A stretch of 64,000 bases of DNA from Berberis thunbergii (GCA_003290165.1 QNQO01002097.1:95654-159653); one strand, 5' to 3'. Counted from the first letter of the stretch, positions 12,843 through 26,009 are shown. Program-made: numbers and translations. The notes: generated from the letters alone by a model not told the origin.

Positions 12843-12913
12843 GCGCATCTGGTGTAGTGGTATCATAGTACCCTCCCACGGTACTGACCAGGGTTCGATT
12901 CCCTGGATGCGCA
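12843..12913 (+). tRNA. tRNA-Gly (CCC anticodon)
   Basis: This 71-nt sequence folds as a complete tRNA. The acceptor stem GCGCATC pairs fully with GATGCGC, with A as discriminator. The anticodon stem GTACC/GGTAC encloses the loop CTCCCAC, giving anticodon CCC. The T arm CAGGG-TTCGATT-CCCTG is intact. The internal B box (GGTTCGATTCC) and an A box within TGGTGTAGTGGTAT are present. A T-run at about 12921-12926 can end Pol III transcription, and a CAA motif lies just upstream, as is common for plant tRNA genes. No intron is present. It decodes GGG codons. Confidence 0.95.
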
Positions 12914-14215
12914 ATTATTATTTTTTGGTGCCTTTTATGATGTGCAGACATTTTATTTTCATTCGTCCGAGTTGCCAGTAAAACATTTGAACGAAGGCCT
13001 CATTTAGTATAAGAGATGTTTTTGCTCATCTTTTTCCAGCACTGCTTATTGCAGAATCAGTTCTCTCCCTTTCACATTAGGGACTCGGACAAGTGAAGAG
13101 TGTTTTCAACTGCAGTGAAACAACTGATGTCAATTTGCACAACGATAAGCCGAGAACAGAATTGTGTCATCCGTGCATGTTAAAACAAATCCAGTCTATT
13201 CAACCACAAAGTGTCTCAGTAAAATTGATGCCACAGAAAGCGTGTTTCAGTAACTTGGAAAATCAAGAAGAGGGTTGCTGAAAATTATGTAGATCAAGTG
13301 TCTGATAGTTTCTGCATAAATATCAAAGCACACACTAATCGTCATTGATTGAACCAAGGTAGACATCCTGCATCAATGAACTAAAACAACAAAAATGAAG
13401 GCCTGACTACACTCTTAACGATTCTCTCATTGATACTAACATGAACTCGCTAATTCTCTTGTTGGAATCTACAAAGACTTCTATTTCATTGTTGTACTAA
13501 TATCCTTAGACTTTGGTCGTCCGCAATACCAAAACTTGTGATTCTTCTCATTTTTTTTTCCAAGACTCTTTCACTTCTCCCAAATGATTCAAAGGAAACG
13601 GAAAAGCTTGAACAAACAGTCTGCATCTTCCTGCATGGCAACAAAAGAGCAAACAGTAAGATATATTGTCATGCATGCAGAGCAGACAGCGAGATTAATC
13701 TAATCATCAAACAAAATATTTAAGATTGAGAAGTGGCTTCTAACAGAAGTTATTTTCTACTGCTCAAAATCCAACTTGACTAAAGAGTTTGTCTGCTTGA
13801 CAACTTGAGCCTAGGGCTTTAAACATGACTTATGATCCAATTATCATGCTAATTCTAATTTACAACTTGCAAGTTTTGCAAGCTGGAGTAATGACGGACT
13901 TTTTAAAGTTGATCACGGCTCATACATTTGATCACATGGAACAAAAGCTACAATCTTGCACTTCAGGGCTAACAACTTCATCTCTCTGCCATTTTACTTG
14001 CGTAGTTGGAACAATGTTGTTCAAGGTAAAATAAGGGATGGCTGAAATTATTTGCCCCCCATTAAAGTGATTACATTAAGGAATAGAAAAATAGAAACAA
14101 AATGAAGAAGATTATTAAAAACAAAGAGCTCAAACTCACCATCTGAAGGTAGCAGAACCAAAGTTTAGAAATCAAAATTGTCTCAACTGACGTGATTTTT
14201 GCTCTGCAACATTTT
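12914..14215. other. Intergenic DNA, no gene recognised
   Basis: Apart from the tRNA terminator at its start and the RH1 3'UTR and polyadenylation region at its end, this stretch shows no coding or RNA signal. Short open frames have no family resemblance. Confidence 0.5.
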
Positions 14216-17200
14216 CTATTTCTTTGGCTTGCTACTTCTCTTTCCTTTGATCAATCTTGGCGATTTAAAAGTTACCTTGCGTCGTCTTGATGTTTCTGAT
14301 TCCACACACTTTTTCAACTTTTCCAATGCTAAAATGTTAAAAAAAGAAAGTGTTATTTTCCAATATGGCACTCATAATCAAATGCATTCACAGGCAGAGC
14401 ATTATGAACAAAGCCTACAGATAACAGTAATGAACCCAAAACGTTCCCATATGAATACAAAGGTCAGGCTGATTGGAAGGCCATAACACCCTTTATCTAT
14501 GCATGCTTCTAGAGGGTCAGCAAATATGGGAAATCAGCCAGAAGAGCCAAAAATTAATTCCATTTATGCATCAACAGATTTATCTTAAAAAAATAATAAC
14601 CAAAAAAAAAAATATATATATATATATAAAGGAAATCTTAAAGGTTAATATTTAGGATCAACTAAGCAATGACAACATTTCCAAGGGCGGAAGATGGATA
14701 GTGAAATTTGGCGACGAAACACAACAGCCTGTAATTGTAATGGAAAATAGTTGTAAAGTTGAACACATCACAAATATGTAATATAGAAACAAAAGGCAGA
14801 CAATTCACCTGAAGTATAAAGAGGGCGAAGAGGTTCAACAGAATCAGCGGGTAAGGGGTATTCAGCACAGGTGTTACAATCAGCTTTTTGCAACAGTTTC
14901 TTGAACCGTTTAACCTACAAAAAATAGTACGAGTACGATCTAGGAATTTGCCATGTTCCACCACAGAAAAATAAAGTGATAAAGGTGATCCATTTGCAAG
15001 GAAAACAAAGTTTAGCTCATTAGTTTTGCTCAAGACTCGTATTAATGAGCTAAACTCTATTGGTATAAATCTCTATTCTCCATGATTTTATCAATTTTTT
15101 AGCCATTCCCTTAACGCCCCTAATATAACACTATATGGGCATATGAGTTTCATTACAATACATCTGGTGTTGCCACATTCTCACATTGCTAGCCCATCCC
15201 TTCATATTATGCTAGATAATATTACTAATTACCAAATTTATTGCTGTTTTCTATAGCCTTGCTAGTTCTGTTGATAAACGAAGAATTCACATTAGTGTTG
15301 AGCAGCGTGAACCACAAAACAGAGCTCTCATACCTCATGTCTTCGTAGCAAGGTGAAGCAACGCCCAGCCAACCCAGCTCTCGCAGTCCGCCCTGCTCGG
15401 TGAATGTATGTCTTAATATAGGGAGGCATATCGTAATTAATGACATTCCGCACCCCTTCAACATCCATTCCACGCGTCATAGCATCTGAAGAAACAAGCA
15501 CTTGTATTTCTCCTTCTCGAAATGCCCTCAGAGTCTTGCTGCAGCATAAATTTTCATATCATAACAATACACACACTCTGAACCAAAAGAGAGATATATC
15601 ATATATCTGATAACATTGGAACATGTGAGATTTTTTGGTATCCTCTAATCATGCTACTAGTGGAAAGTGATATGGTTAGCCCGAATTATCTTAAATACCT
15701 TGAAAGATAGGATCAGATAAACCCCTTCCATTACAAGAAGTAAATAACTCTAGGGGAGGCTATAACTAAAACTGTTCTTCCCCAGGCCATTGGATGTTTC
15801 ACAAGCACCGATAAGTAATTCTAGTAATAGTATATACCTTCGGACAGATTGACGTTGCAGACCTGAATACTCCTGGATCTTTAATTTCAAACCACCAAAC
15901 AATTTCAGCAGGGTGCTCAGCCTGTGGGTAGATTCTATGGATGAAGTAAAAACAATACACTTTTCCCCACCTAAATGATGCAAGAGGGCAACCAAGAATA
16001 GTGGTTTGAGTTTTGATTCACAAATCTGCAAAGAAGAATCACTAGCGATAAGTGTACGAAAAGAAATATTTTCATGTGATTCCTCCCTCAGTATATTTAT
16101 AACAACTTTCAGTAAATAATAATTTAGGTACTGCATTGTTTCATATCAAGTCAGCTTGTAGAGCTCGTTGATATTAGTGTGTGACAAATGTTGACAGAAC
16201 TGACACATTTTTAAGGGTTGGTCTCGCACAGCTCACAACTAGCATAAGTAAACTTAAGGCTTGTTCACTTAGACAAAGATATGTGCATCATCTACGCGAA
16301 TTATAAATAAATAGCTTAGAAGAAATATTTGGATATTTATGAAACTCATTCAATCTTCCAATTAAACGTGTACAATAGTAGAAAGTGGCTTCTTAAATGA
16401 ACGGCTCTTAGAAAATAAAGTAAATTCGTGCATACATGTAAGCAAGTCAGTAACACCTACCAACTTGTAAGATTCTAGCTTTTCAGGTAACTGATAACGT
16501 TGAGGCCCAGATGTCAAAAACAAAGGACGATGTAGATCAAGCTGAGAAAGCTTGCTCGGATCCTGAGTCAAGGTAGCAGATAGTACCATCTTCACAAGCC
16601 TAGGATAAGCTTTACCCTTGAATCCTCTTTCAACACCACTACAACATAGAAATCGAGAAATCAAAAGTAGCATTCAGGAGTTTATACATAAACTTCTACA
16701 GTATCCCTTTTTTAATTTAAAAGAAGAACGAAAGGGTATCAGATCAAAGAGAAAACTAAAGGTAACATCTTCACAAGCCTAGTTTTCATATTCATTATTA
16801 AAAAACTAAGGGGGTGTTTGTTTGAGTTAGACGTCAAACCTCTTATTAAGAGGGAACCTCTAACTAGAGGTAAATATCTTCTTCAGACTTTTGCTAGATA
16901 TTCAGAGGTGCGAACAAACACCTTCTATGTTTCACTAGAAACTGGGAAAGATGAGCTACGTAATCTTGGGCGACCATTGGGCGCACCAGGCAGGTGTCCG
17001 AGACTAGGGTCTCCTAGCCTTTGCAAGGCAAGAAACTTTCAGTTGTAGTCTCGGGCACTCGCCTAGCAAGGTCCATTGACTAGCAACTCGTCCATGTTTT
17101 AAGTTGACATCCAATTTGTATGAAATTCCTTGTTAAAATGATGTATAATTCCTATAGTTACATGCTAGTAATACGTAAGGATGGATTGGAAAAAAAAAAT

Positions 17201-19473
17201 GCTTCCTAGTGCTAGGCAACGCCTAGGCGAGCTATGCACCAAGCCAGGTCTGTCACCTCATCTAGTGCCCAAGGCTGCATAGATGTGATAAGCTTTGTTT
17301 GTGTCTATCCATGGGCATATCATGAACAGGTCCAACCAGGCATATTTTCTTAATAAACAATAAGCCAAAGTATCAACCACCCCCCCCCCCCCAAAGAACA
17401 TGGTAGATGAAATTATACGATAGATAATAGAACATACAACTTCCTTATGGTTTTCAAGGAACCAATAGTAGAATGAGCAAAATTTCTGGCATGATGAAAC
17501 ACTCCTTCACCAGTTGAGCTTGTCAACTGAAGCACTGTAGGTAGCCAGGACTGATACGCCTCTCTGAGTAATCGGTCTGTTTCGTCCACTACCTATAAAT
17601 TCAACTTAAGACTCAACATTGTCCAAAATGAAATAAACAAATAAATATATAAATAACAGCTAAAATCATGTGCAATGGTGTACTTATACCAGAAAAACAG
17701 CCAAAATACCATGTTGATTGATCCTGAATGTTTAATTAGTAGATTTGTTGGAGGAATCATGATAATACGAGTCTAAGAGTGTGAGATTCTCTGTGTGTGC
17801 GCGCGCGTGTGCATGTCATGAGACTCATGACATTAACACCATATATATGGTCCAGAAAATATCCTTAAAGGAGACCAAATCAAACATCTTCACTGGCTAC
17901 TTTTTTTTGTGGCATGGGAAATTATTCAGATGAAATTTTTTTTCTGATGTTGAAAACATGAACTATGAAATAAATGGTCTCAGGAATTAACTGCCAGCGA
18001 GTAACTCTTCTCCATTTTGCAAACAAATTATCCATTTGCGAGTATATTCTGAACATGCAGGGGAAACAAATCATAAGTTTTTGATACTTATAGAAAGCAT
18101 AAGTTGTTTGATTGTTGTACATACAAGATAACAGAGATGCTCAAGGGTGAACCCCTTTGTGGTATTTATATGGTCCATTAGCCTTCCAGGGGTTGCCACT
18201 AATATATCCACTGCACTCTGCAACTCCATGTAGTGGCTTTCAGGGTCATAACAAATACCTGCCTCAAGCTTAGGTCTCTTAATAAGCACTGAGATCTCAT
18301 CTGCAATTGAAGTTTGACCAACAGCCAAACCAACCGATAAACCAACTGCAGGGGCAAGAGCAGAAAATACTTCCTTAACCTAAACCAAAACAAAGCAGAA
18401 AGCTGATATCTTGTTAGTAACAGTAAATAAACAAGCACGGTAACATAAGTAGTCTCAGATTTTAATTTATGTTATGTTAGAAAATATAACAATTATACAA
18501 CATTGGCACAATAATACCCTTTATTAACAAAACAATGATGAATCAAGACGAACTCTCACACTAATTAAACTCCATAGCTTTTCAAACCTCGAACTTAAAC
18601 CAGAATTATAGCAAGCAAAACAACTCAGACTGAAGCTTATTAACACTTTGTATCCCTTATTCAAGGGAGATAACAACTACTGTAAAACTAACTTTGAGAC
18701 TACATTATAACTGAATAGCATTCTTAGTTCCAAAATTCAGTAATAGTGAACCATAAAATACATTTTCATATGCCAAAATCTTAGATTTGACTGACCAGAT
18801 TCATTTGTTTTCCAGGCTTGTTCTATTTAGGACCACGATAACTATCAACAATTATAAGAATGATAATTCTTTTCTTTTACCAGTCATTCAGTTAATAATA
18901 AGTCTAATATCATCAAATATATGGCACAGGGCACAAAAGTAAATTGCGCAAACAACATGAAGAAAAGAAAGAAACAAATGACTGCTAAGTAGAGTAAAAT
19001 AGACGGACCTGCAAAGCCAAATCACGAGTAGGGAGCACCACTAAAGCCCGTAGACATTTCACTGAACGCGTTGAAAGCATCTGAACTATTGGCAAAGCAT
19101 AAGCTAAAGTTTTGCCACTTCCAGTTGGGGAGTTAATACAAAGATCTCTCTCAAACCCACCAGGTCCAACTGTCTCTTGCCACACTCCGACTTGAACCGG
19201 AAAGAGTGAACTAACTCCCATATTTCGCAATGGTTCCTCCAATCTTTAACATATAAAACAAACGAATAAGACTTCCTAGAATCTACCAATTCTACAAAAC
19301 CTTTATAATGAAATCTTTTGAGCAGAGAGAAACTACTGAAACTAACATCACCTTGGATCAAGACAAGGGAGAATGTCAAGAGGGCATTCTTCAAGTAGAG
19401 AAACGTCAACAGGACTTCTCATCCATGGAAGAACGGGTACACTCTTCTCCTTTTCATTCTTCCTCTCTTCCAT
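14216..19473 (-). CDS. RH1: DEAD-box ATP-dependent RNA helicase 1 (RH1), nine exons
   Basis: This appears to be a complete gene of about 518 residues, close to the roughly 520 expected for plant RH1. Coding exons on the minus strand are 19473-19352, 19243-19009, 18379-18125, 17592-17438, 16638-16461, 16025-15838, 15538-15334, 14914-14809 and 14328-14216. All have GT-AG borders, and phases agree across every junction. Exon 4 could instead end three bases earlier, also in frame. Motifs in order: Q-motif region [16 protein letters not shown], Walker A PTGSGKT, PTRDLAL (Ia), TPGRLMDH (Ib), DETD in place of DEAD (II; DETD is also what I recall for Arabidopsis RH1), SATLTQDP (III), IVFTSS (IV), [14 protein letters not shown] (V) and [10 protein letters not shown] (VI). 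It ends in a basic tail (KRSSKPKK). Its likely role is ATP-driven RNA remodelling. The start is the first ATG of [20 protein letters not shown]. Confidence 0.95.
16810..16922. mobile_element. Small MITE-like element in an RH1 intron
   Basis: A 113-bp segment begins GGGGGTGTTTGTTTGAG and ends GGTGCGAACAAACACC, so its ends are inverted repeats. The interior also folds back (CCTCTTATTAAGAGG). A related half-element lies inverted at 23433-23474. It sits inside the RH1 intron between 17438 and 16638 and has no coding capacity. Confidence 0.65.
17380..17392. repeat. Poly-C tract
   Basis: A run of 13 C residues lies in an RH1 intron. It is prone to length error in sequencing. Confidence 0.9.
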
Positions 19474-19520
19474 CTCTTCTTCACACACAAGAATATTACT
19501 ATACCAGCGAGATTACAACA

Positions 19521-20080
19521 GCTGCAAGGCAAATGCAACACCATCTTACATTACACATCATTAACATAGCATATAAAAAGTCCACATTTTTACCACAAAG
19601 AGAACATTTTTAAGTTCAAGAGGAATTCTATATCAGAAACCCAGACACCAAATTGCTCCTTTGGGATCCCCTGATTCATTGAAAACAACTCCATACCCAT
19701 GAACTCGGATACACAATCCCACTAAAACAACAAACACCCAAAACTAAAATTTAATCCCGCAATCGACTCAACTACTTCCTTTTGTCAAACACCCTGTTTA
19801 CAGAAGTTGCAAGTACCACTAACCTCAGTTTACTGAGATTAACACTGAGTAATAAACATGTTTTAACATAATTTCGAAGGGTTCCAAACTCAAGGGGAAG
19901 AGAAAGAGAGATGGTACCTGAGGCGGCTTAAGAGCTGAATTGGAAGTTTGAACTCTGAAGAAGAAGAAGACGCACGCAGGAGCAGACGGCGAGGAGGCGG
20001 CAGTGGTGTTGGTGGATGCGTGGAGCGGCAGAGGGTTCTCTGTCTATGGAGAGGAGAGGGAAATTAAGGTTAGGAATCTA
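19521..20080 (-). other. RH1 5' leader with a 5'UTR intron
   Basis: The minus strand has a donor (CTCAG then GTACC) at 19918/19917. An acceptor (CCTTGCAG) lies just ahead of base 19521, 48 bases upstream of the RH1 start codon. A non-coding first exon from 19918 to about 20080 and a 395-base leader intron are inferred. The leader exon contains GAA repeats. The transcription start is not defined. Confidence 0.6.
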
Positions 20081-20447
20081 TCTAGGCGACTACTCGCACC
20101 ACCAATTCCTCCCTCTCACATCACACTATTCTGCTCTCCCACACCACCTACTTATTTGTCACACCAGCTGTATAAACAAAAAAAAATTTCATTTTTTCCC
20201 CCTCACCATTCAAATCTACAATAGTTCCTCCCTCCCTCCCCCATTCGAAATCTATTCCAAAGCTCTCCGCACACTCAAATCTCTTATAAATATCCTCCCT
20301 CTCCCCCGAAAACTCTCAAAATCCCCTTAAAGTTTAAACTCTTAAACCCAAATTCAATAAATTGCATAACTTACATAACAGACAAATCCAAACTCAAACC
20401 GAAAAATTAAAATAATGTAACTTGTGAACTAATTTAAACTCTCAATT

Positions 20448-20755
20448 GAGACTGATTTTCAAGCTCATCAAAACACAAAAGTTGTAGTACTTTGAGTTAT
20501 CTAATAAACACAACTTAAATCACTTGAAAATATTTTGAAATGAGCAAGTTATGGTCATTTTACTAAAGTCGCGCAAATCCATCCGATAAATAAAAATGGG
20601 ATAGTGTTCATGACTTTCGGCCAAACTATATGCTCGACCGAGACTGATTCTCAAGTTGATCAGAAACACAAAAGTTGTATTACTCTCAATTATCTAATAA
20701 ACACAACTTGAATCACTTGAAATGAGCAAGTTATGGTCGTTTTAGTAAAGTCGCA
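20448..20755. repeat. Direct duplication with 192-bp spacing
   Basis: A segment of about 120 bp that starts GAGACTGATTTTCAAGCTCA and ends near TAAAGTCGCGC (20448-20573) is repeated at 20640-20755 with about a dozen changes. It contains AACACAAAAGTTGTA and TGAGCAAGTTATGGTC in both copies. The function is unknown and no protein is encoded. A cluster of GAAGCG-type repeats follows near 21035-21110. Confidence 0.8.
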
Positions 20756-21189
20756 CATAATAGAAAAAATTATTAAAAAAAATTTATGTTTCCAGAGTGC
20801 ACTCTGCGAACAGATAAAAAAAAGTGTTCGTAGAGTTGGAAGAGGAAACGACAGTGACAGATGTGTTGCCCTGTGATCAGAATTGAATTCCATCACTAAA
20901 GAGCAATAGCAATTTGCTTCTAAGGGGAAGGAACAATGGGTTCTTATAGTTACTTGCAATGAGAAGTTTTGAGGAACAAATATCTGATGGATCAAACGAG
21001 AATTACAACAGTTCCTTATTTTAAAAAGTGATTTCAAGGCGAAGCGGTCAAGTTGTTTCCGAAGCGAAGCGGTGCCTCGAAGCATACCGAAGCAAAGCGA
21101 AGCGTTTTTTCGTAGAAAGTGATGAAAAAAACAATAATAAATTACAAAAAAAAAAAAAAAAAAAAAAGCAATCATAAATCAAATCAAGA

Positions 21190-22185
21190 AATAACATGAG
21201 TTTGTTTTATGTATGTATTATATTTTGCTATATGCATACCTGAAATTTGAATAGTTGTTGCAATTGCAGTGAAGAATAATTGGAGATTGAACTTTAAAGT
21301 ATGAAGTTACCTTACTTGATCCTACAACCAGCCACAACAACAGCTACCAAGTAGCCAAAGTGCCAAACAAATCCTCCTCAAGTCCTCAACACCTTCCTTC
21401 AAGCTGAATGGGAATTTCTGGATGAATCAAATAAGTTGCATTAAGATGTAATGTACGATGTACCCACTTGTTAAATGATTGAAAACAGTGTAAACAGTTT
21501 AATTGATTTGAATAACATAGTGCACAATATGTTTCCCTGTCATTGTGATCCATATATAAATGAAGACAATTTTTCATATATACATAAAGCCAACCAATAT
21601 GCATATATGATATCAGCTTCAACAAAAAACAGATTTCAACAAAAAATAAAGTCGTATGCAGTTTTTAAAAAAGCGAACATATATTAGCTTCATCTAATGG
21701 AAATGCACTTGTCTGATCTAATGAACATGATATTAGCTTCAAAAAATGTTCATAAGCAACCCGAAGAGATCAAGTTCAAGTTCAAAACAACAATAAAAAA
21801 ACAAAGTACAAGTTATTCAACCCATTCTTAAGTTTCCTTTTAATTACAACCATCACCCCCAATGTTAGCATTTGAAGCAATGTGTCGTTCTCCCATTGAG
21901 CAATAACCCAAGGAGCAAAAATCTAATGGACCAACAATTAGATGTTGATGCAATCCCAAATCATTTTTAGCAGCCTAACTCCCCAAAACAATACCAATAG
22001 TTATCAATGATGAGAATAAGATATTAGTGGAAGTGTAGTATGCCTGGGTCCCAGCCAAATGCATCTCGTGTGTGGGGTATGGGTACAACAAAATGAGTTG
22101 TCCAAATAATAAGCCAATTAAACAAATGACTCCAAAAGTTTGGAGAGAAACAGGGAAGAAATTAAGTAGATGAGAATCTGAATGA
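21190..22185. other. Intergenic DNA, no gene recognised
   Basis: AT-rich sequence with only short open frames. Nothing recognisable was found. Confidence 0.5.
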
Positions 22186-22189
22186 GGAA

Positions 22190-23270
22190 GATAAAGATGG
22201 TTGGACTGTTGTTTCAGGAAAACGTGCATCCAGACCCAATAAGGCAACACAACACGTAGATGTTAGAAGGCAGACCAACACCAATGCAAGTGAGAGCACA
22301 AGCAATGTGAATGAAATAGATATTATAGATCAGTATGATGATGAGACAGATACTACGAACCAGTCAAACAAAGAAGTTGTCCCTACCCTTTCAGTTGAGG
22401 AATAAGAATTAAGACAACAAGAAATTAATGCTCCTATGGTGCAAATTCAACGTGAAACAGAAGTTGCTCCAAATCAGGAAATATGCAGTGAGGAGGTTGA
22501 TGCTATCTCAAAATCAACTTCTACATTTCCTAAAGTACGACGAGAGATGACTGATGGAAGACAGGGGGAAGATCACACGAATTCTCCAAAAGCGCTCATT
22601 GATCGGCTATCACTAAAAGCCATCAATGCTTTGAATACATCAATTACAATAATGGGCAAGAATGCATTGATCATCAAAATTAAAGCCTTACTCGAAGTGG
22701 AAGCAGCAAAGGTGGGGCAAAACGCTATTAAAGAATAATATGAGGTTACCACAATACAGTCACCCACGGAATATGCTCCTCAAAGATCTTATCGAAGCAA
22801 TAAGACAAATCCTAAATTCAGGCAACTGATGATGATAATACAGGTGGAATACAAATGTTTATTAGAACCTTGTATGGATGCTAGATTAGAGCTAGCATTC
22901 ATTGGTTCCTATATCACGATTCATTGTTTTTCGGTTCTTTACGATGACTTCTCATACATCCTAGGGCTCACATTAAGTATAAATCAGGTGATTAAAGAAT
23001 TGATTGGTAATTATGAGGAAGTGAAGTTATGGCAGGTCCATCATGCAATCCTACTTTTGTAGCAGACCACTTTGCAAGATTACTCCCCAACCTGGAGACG
23101 GTGGAACTAGAACTAATTAGGTTATTTGTTGAAGTTTTGAAGCTAGTTTATTGTTCTGTAGATGATGTAACGAGTGAACGTATGAGCGATTGTAAACTTT
23201 ATCATCATCCTTTTTATTAATATAAGGTTCGGGAATCCTTAAAACCTCAACTCACTTAATAAAAAAAAAA
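22190..23270 (+). mobile_element. Degraded retroelement (probably LINE-derived), poly-A tailed
   Basis: One reading frame is open from about 22190 to 22735, apart from one in-frame stop near 22402. It encodes a hydrophilic segment (DGWTVVSGKRASRPNKATQH, later NSPKALIDRLSLKAINALNT), in the style of retroelement ORF1 or linker regions. Further on, a 3' untranslated stretch (CTTTTTATTAATATAAGG) precedes an A-run at about 23260-23270, typical of plant LINE 3' ends. No reverse transcriptase was seen, so this would be an internally deleted copy. The class assignment is inference. Confidence 0.45.
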
Positions 23271-23432
23271 TCCCAAATCACCAAACAAAATCTGATGTTA
23301 ATCGTACTTTTAATTACAATGAATACTAGTTCACTGTAGTACATATTAGCGGGAAAGAATTAGAAACTAATCCACAAATGGATCAAATTTATAACAATAA
23401 TAATGATGATGATGGATGACCAACCTGAATCA

Positions 23433-23474
23433 CTCTTAATAAGAGGTTAGAAGTCTAACTCAGACAAACACCCC
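23433..23474. mobile_element. Fragment of the same MITE family as 16810-16922
   Basis: The sequence AATAAGAGGTTAGAAGTCTA followed by ACTCAGACAAACACCCC is the reverse complement of the left part of the 113-bp element in RH1. The other end is missing. Confidence 0.6.
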
Positions 23475-23901
23475 ATAATTACTATTTTTGTAAACAAGTA
23501 GTTGGATGAACATCGTCATGTTCATGAAATGGTAAAATCTAAGATGAAATAGTATAAAACTTGCTAGAACATGAATATAAAGTTGAAATCAACTCAACTT
23601 GCTTGTTTTATGATGTTGTACATGGTTCTTATGTGTTCTACCCTTATATTATTAGTGTTTTCAACAATTTATTATTGTTTTTCTTATCTTTTTCATGATT
23701 TACTTTCTAAAAGTCTCTTAAAATCTATGTATGTTTATTTTCTTGCTGGATGCTTCCGATCAATACGTTTTGGCCATTGGCCTCGAGGAAACACATGGGT
23801 AACTTAGTGCTATTATCTAATTGCTCCTTATCATGCATTTACTGCCATTATTGTCAAGCTAATGTAATATGCGTAAACACATGAAAAGACGAGCTCTGCA
23901 G

Positions 23902-24421
23902 CAAGGATTGTGTTTTCACCAAATTTTGTTTCTTTGAAATTATGAAAAGAAAAAAAGTGAAAGAAAAATAGTAATTTTTCAAAAAATTTCAAGATTTTAT
24001 CATTAAAAAAAAACTACTAAAAATTACATTTTTTAAAAAAAATATTCGGGGTTTTTAGTAAACTTCAAAGTTTTTTCTAATTATCATTTTGCTAATTATT
24101 TATTGACTTTTGAATCCACCCCAAATTTTCTAATTATAATTTCTTCTACTTATATATTATTTTTTAAAACCACCCCCTGATTTTCTAATTATTTATTGAT
24201 TTCATTTATTGGTATTTAGGTTTCATGTAATGTGTTTAATAGATTTATTTACTTGCAATTTTTTTTTTACATATTTCATATATACCCTCAAAATTCATTA
24301 TACATTTTTAATGTTTCCTCAAAATTTTTACGTTTTTTCTTTACACGCTGAAATATTTCTCTAAATATTTCTTAAAATTAGAAAACTGAAATTAACTCGA
24401 GAAATGAAACCACAATCCTTG
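23902..24421. mobile_element. Second copy of the hAT-like element, inverted
   Basis: The segment runs from CAAGGATTGTG to CACAATCCTTG. In reverse complement it aligns along its length with 716-1283, including the shared interior AATTAACTCGAGAAATGAAA near the end. No 8-bp flanking duplication is visible, so it is older or its borders have rearranged. Confidence 0.75.
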
Positions 24422-25239
24422 ATTATCAAGAGTTTTTTCTTTCCACAGAGCTACATCATCTTCATCTAATCGTTTTAAAACTTTAAATCATTTGAATAGA
24501 AAATGTTTTCAAATATTTTGCCCACCTCACATACTTTTGTTACTACACAATTGAAATATTGACAGAGATTGTCTGATTCGGATGTGAATTTTACATTCAT
24601 CTTTTCTTTATTCATATTTCTATTCAATGGACATACGTTTCTTTCAATGTATATATATATTAAATATCATTTTGTTTTATCGTCTTATTCTTGATTTTGT
24701 AAACAACCCAATTATACTTGTATTTTTTGTTTTTGTTTTTTTCCTCTTAATCATTGCAAGAAAAAACATTTACCATGCATTGTTACGATGTTGTGATTTT
24801 ATTCTTTCAATGGACAACTTATGATTTTCCATCTATACCTTATGGTTATGATTTCAATTGTGTCTCAAAATACAAAGTGACATTGGTTTGTTTTGTTTTG
24901 TTTTTCTTCTTCCAGTATGAATTAGGGAGATAAGAGATATGAAGGAGACATCGTCACACAACACGTCAAGATATTTCTACCTTTCACTCGCTTTCAAAGT
25001 ACACGTCTCAGGAACAAATATGAACAAATAAGACATTTGAAGAACTAACATCGTATTTATTTATTTTTGAAATTCAAAAAGGAATCAATTTGATAAACTT
25101 TTGGCACAAGGTAAACTCTTAGGCTTAGTTTATTATTTCATGAAAAAATTTGATTCCAAAAACATTTCATGTTGTTTGGATGTTCGTAAAAAATAATATT
25201 CAATATCCAAACTTGTATTGCAAGATTGTAATTAAATTA

Positions 25240-25530
25240 GTTGTGGTGGTAACAATGGAGGAGGTATGATTGATTTCGTAGTTGAAATAGTGGTAGCAAC
25301 GACAATCATGGTGGTGGTGGTGGTGAGGTTTGCTATGATGATAGTTTTGGTAATGGCTATGGTCTAATTAATGGCGAGAACAATGTTGCAGTGTAATAAG
25401 GTGACGGTGGTTGTGATAATGGTGGTGACAGGGTGTTAGTAGTGGTTGGTAAGGCGACAACAACCATGATGTTGGTGCAGGGGTTTTCAAGGCAGTTGTG
25501 GTGGTGGTAGTTTGTGTCGATTGAATGGTG
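25240..25530. repeat. GGT-rich degenerate trinucleotide tract
   Basis: Imperfect GGT/GAT repeats occur, with a pure core of five GGT units near 25310-25326. They lie upstream of the VOA1-like gene. The opposite strand reads as low-complexity ACC. Confidence 0.6.
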
Positions 25531-26009
25531 ATAGATATTGAAAAATTGAAATGACGATAACAAAATAAGATGTTGCCTTTTCACCAATTTTGTCTTTATT
25601 TTTTGTTGAAATCTGGTAAATTTTTCCACCATGGTAGCCATATGGCGTAACTTCAAATGGCACGGAAAGTAAAATCTTATTTAAGAGTGCAAACCTCAAT
25701 TTCTTTTTTTTTCCCAGGTCAAACTTTTTCACACCATTTGAGATAGCACCCTCAATTTGAGATGTCGCAGCAGCGCCATCATCTAGAGATTTACACATCC
25801 TCTTGGTGGACTCTCAAATTTGACAACCGACAACACTAAGTACATTTACACCTCTTTTTAGGCTTACCATGATTGATTAACTAGAGCAAATTTACACATT
25901 TTCACACATTGGAGAACTTGGTGTGGATGCTCTTATAGAAGCAAAATTTTCAACTATCTTGTGGTGTCATATAGAGGAAACTATGGATTATATGAGCACT
26001 TTATACCAC

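Noticed and set aside
12651..12914. Minus-strand open frame of 87 codons
   Set aside because: It overlaps the tRNA-Gly gene and a tandem duplication, with no protein similarity.
14662..15033. Minus-strand open frame of 123 codons as a separate gene
   Set aside because: It contains RH1 exon 8 in a different frame plus intron. The exon reads correctly in the RH1 model and joins 14328-14216.
20690..21175. Minus-strand open frame of 161 codons
   Set aside because: It begins in a poly-A/T tract, covers a repeat block and resembles no family.
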